From IMG/VR virus record IMGVR_UViG_3300045141_000158, positions 1-46,632 of that record: a DNA stretch of 46,632 bases. One strand, written 5' to 3'. The notes beneath the pieces are model-generated. The model had not been told where the DNA came from. It searched no databases and saw only the letters and a program-made list of their open reading frames with translations. The DNA is from a virus. Each line of letters opens with the position of its first letter. Positions within the stretch are counted from its first letter, which is position 1. This document shows positions 46,458 through 46,632 of this stretch, one piece after another. Position numbers and translations under genes: made by a program.

Positions 46458-46485
46458 TCTGCCTAATCCGTGAAGATTAGGCAGA
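46458..46485 (-). terminator. Hairpin between the two early operons
   Basis: An 11-bp perfect stem (TCTGCCTAATC with its complement, 6-base loop) lies just after the junction gene and just before P2. No T-run follows, so it may act as a factor-dependent or insulating terminator. Confidence 0.55.
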
Positions 46486-46492
46486 GTGCTGC

Positions 46493-46632
46493 TCACTCGA
46501 TATTACCCCCAGGGGGCATCTTCGCGCACGGGAGGTGCCCGTCATATGCCTCGAACGTCTCGAACTTCACATCACACCACGAGCACATGATCGGGTTCAT
46601 GAACGTCATGTCCTTCTCCCGCTCCGAGCCGA
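46493..46632 (-). CDS. Junction-spanning zinc-finger small protein (3' part)
   Basis: C-terminal part of the gene that starts at 314; stop TGA at 46493-46495. The zinc-finger end (CSWC ... H-x4-C) lies in the duplicated segment, so it appears at both window ends. Confidence 0.8.
   Translation of the reverse strand, partial: GSEREKDMTFMNPIMCSWCDVKFETFEAYDGHLPCAKMPPGGNIE
46506..46632. repeat. Terminal direct repeat, right copy (127 bp)
   Basis: Exact second copy of 1-127. Joining the copies gives a 46505-bp circle and restores the zinc-finger gene whose 3' end is at 46493. Confidence 0.95.

Noticed and set aside
1-46632. CRISPR array, tRNA genes, integrase or insertion sequence
   Set aside because: No regularly spaced repeats, no cloverleaf with a conserved T-arm, and no recombinase or transposase motifs were seen. 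A tRNA scan program would be decisive.

Overview
The window is an essentially complete genome of a virulent-looking tailed phage (Caudoviricetes). Bases 1-127 are repeated exactly at 46506-46632, so the non-redundant unit is 46505 bp. The repeat cuts a gene, and its length equals a common assembler k-mer, so this is most simply a circularised (circularly permuted or terminally redundant) assembly. I see no integrase, excisionase, lysogeny repressor, tRNA, CRISPR array or insertion sequence. A podovirus-like particle is inferred: there is a large terminase, portal, scaffold, major capsid protein, head-tail connector, a 543-aa tail-hub protein, tail fibres and four large putative internal or ejection proteins, but no tape measure, tail tube, sheath or baseplate. 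The host cannot be fixed from sequence. DNA is GC-rich, and two early proteins resemble families I associate with actinobacterial phages, which is only a weak hint.

The circle has two arms. (1) The left-facing early arm is on the minus strand, from 5823 down through the artificial junction to 33304. It contains dozens of very short, overlapping genes, many of them zinc-ribbon miniproteins. Two nearly identical sigma70-type promoters (4863-4891 and 46402-46430) appear to drive two early operons. Its distal part (33304-42423) holds the DNA machinery: a DUF3987-like ATPase, a DNA polymerase A with N-terminal uracil-DNA-glycosylase-like and 3'-5' exonuclease domains, a ParB-domain/DNA-methyltransferase fusion, a DUF669-like ssDNA-binding candidate, a Sak4-like RecA-fold ATPase and a Cas4/RecB-like iron-sulfur nuclease. 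(2) The right-facing late arm is on the plus strand, from 7750 to 33040. It opens with accessory genes (including a Tad2-like anti-Thoeris protein and a two-helix membrane protein), then small and large terminase, portal, scaffold, capsid, fibres, connector, tail hub, two GNAT acetyltransferases, a 2OG-Fe(II) oxygenase and the internal virion proteins.

The arms diverge from a roughly 1.1-kb control region (5824-6909) with an AT-rich stretch, direct repeats and promoters. One small plus-strand gene (6910-7149), possibly a ribbon-helix-helix regulator, sits there with its own promoter and a textbook terminator. The arms converge at 33041-33303.

The most interesting undescribed signals are dispersed non-coding elements. 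At least twelve copies of a 29-bp dyad (GTGG-N4-TTCA-N5-TGAA-N4-CCAC type) lie mostly at transcription-unit boundaries. Four copies of a composite element (TATTCCCTACC-like head, G-tract, GC hairpin) occur at unit ends. A family of mini-hairpins with GNA triloops recurs through the genome. Covarying hairpins sit just ahead of the Shine-Dalgarno sites of consecutive early genes. No endolysin could be recognised.
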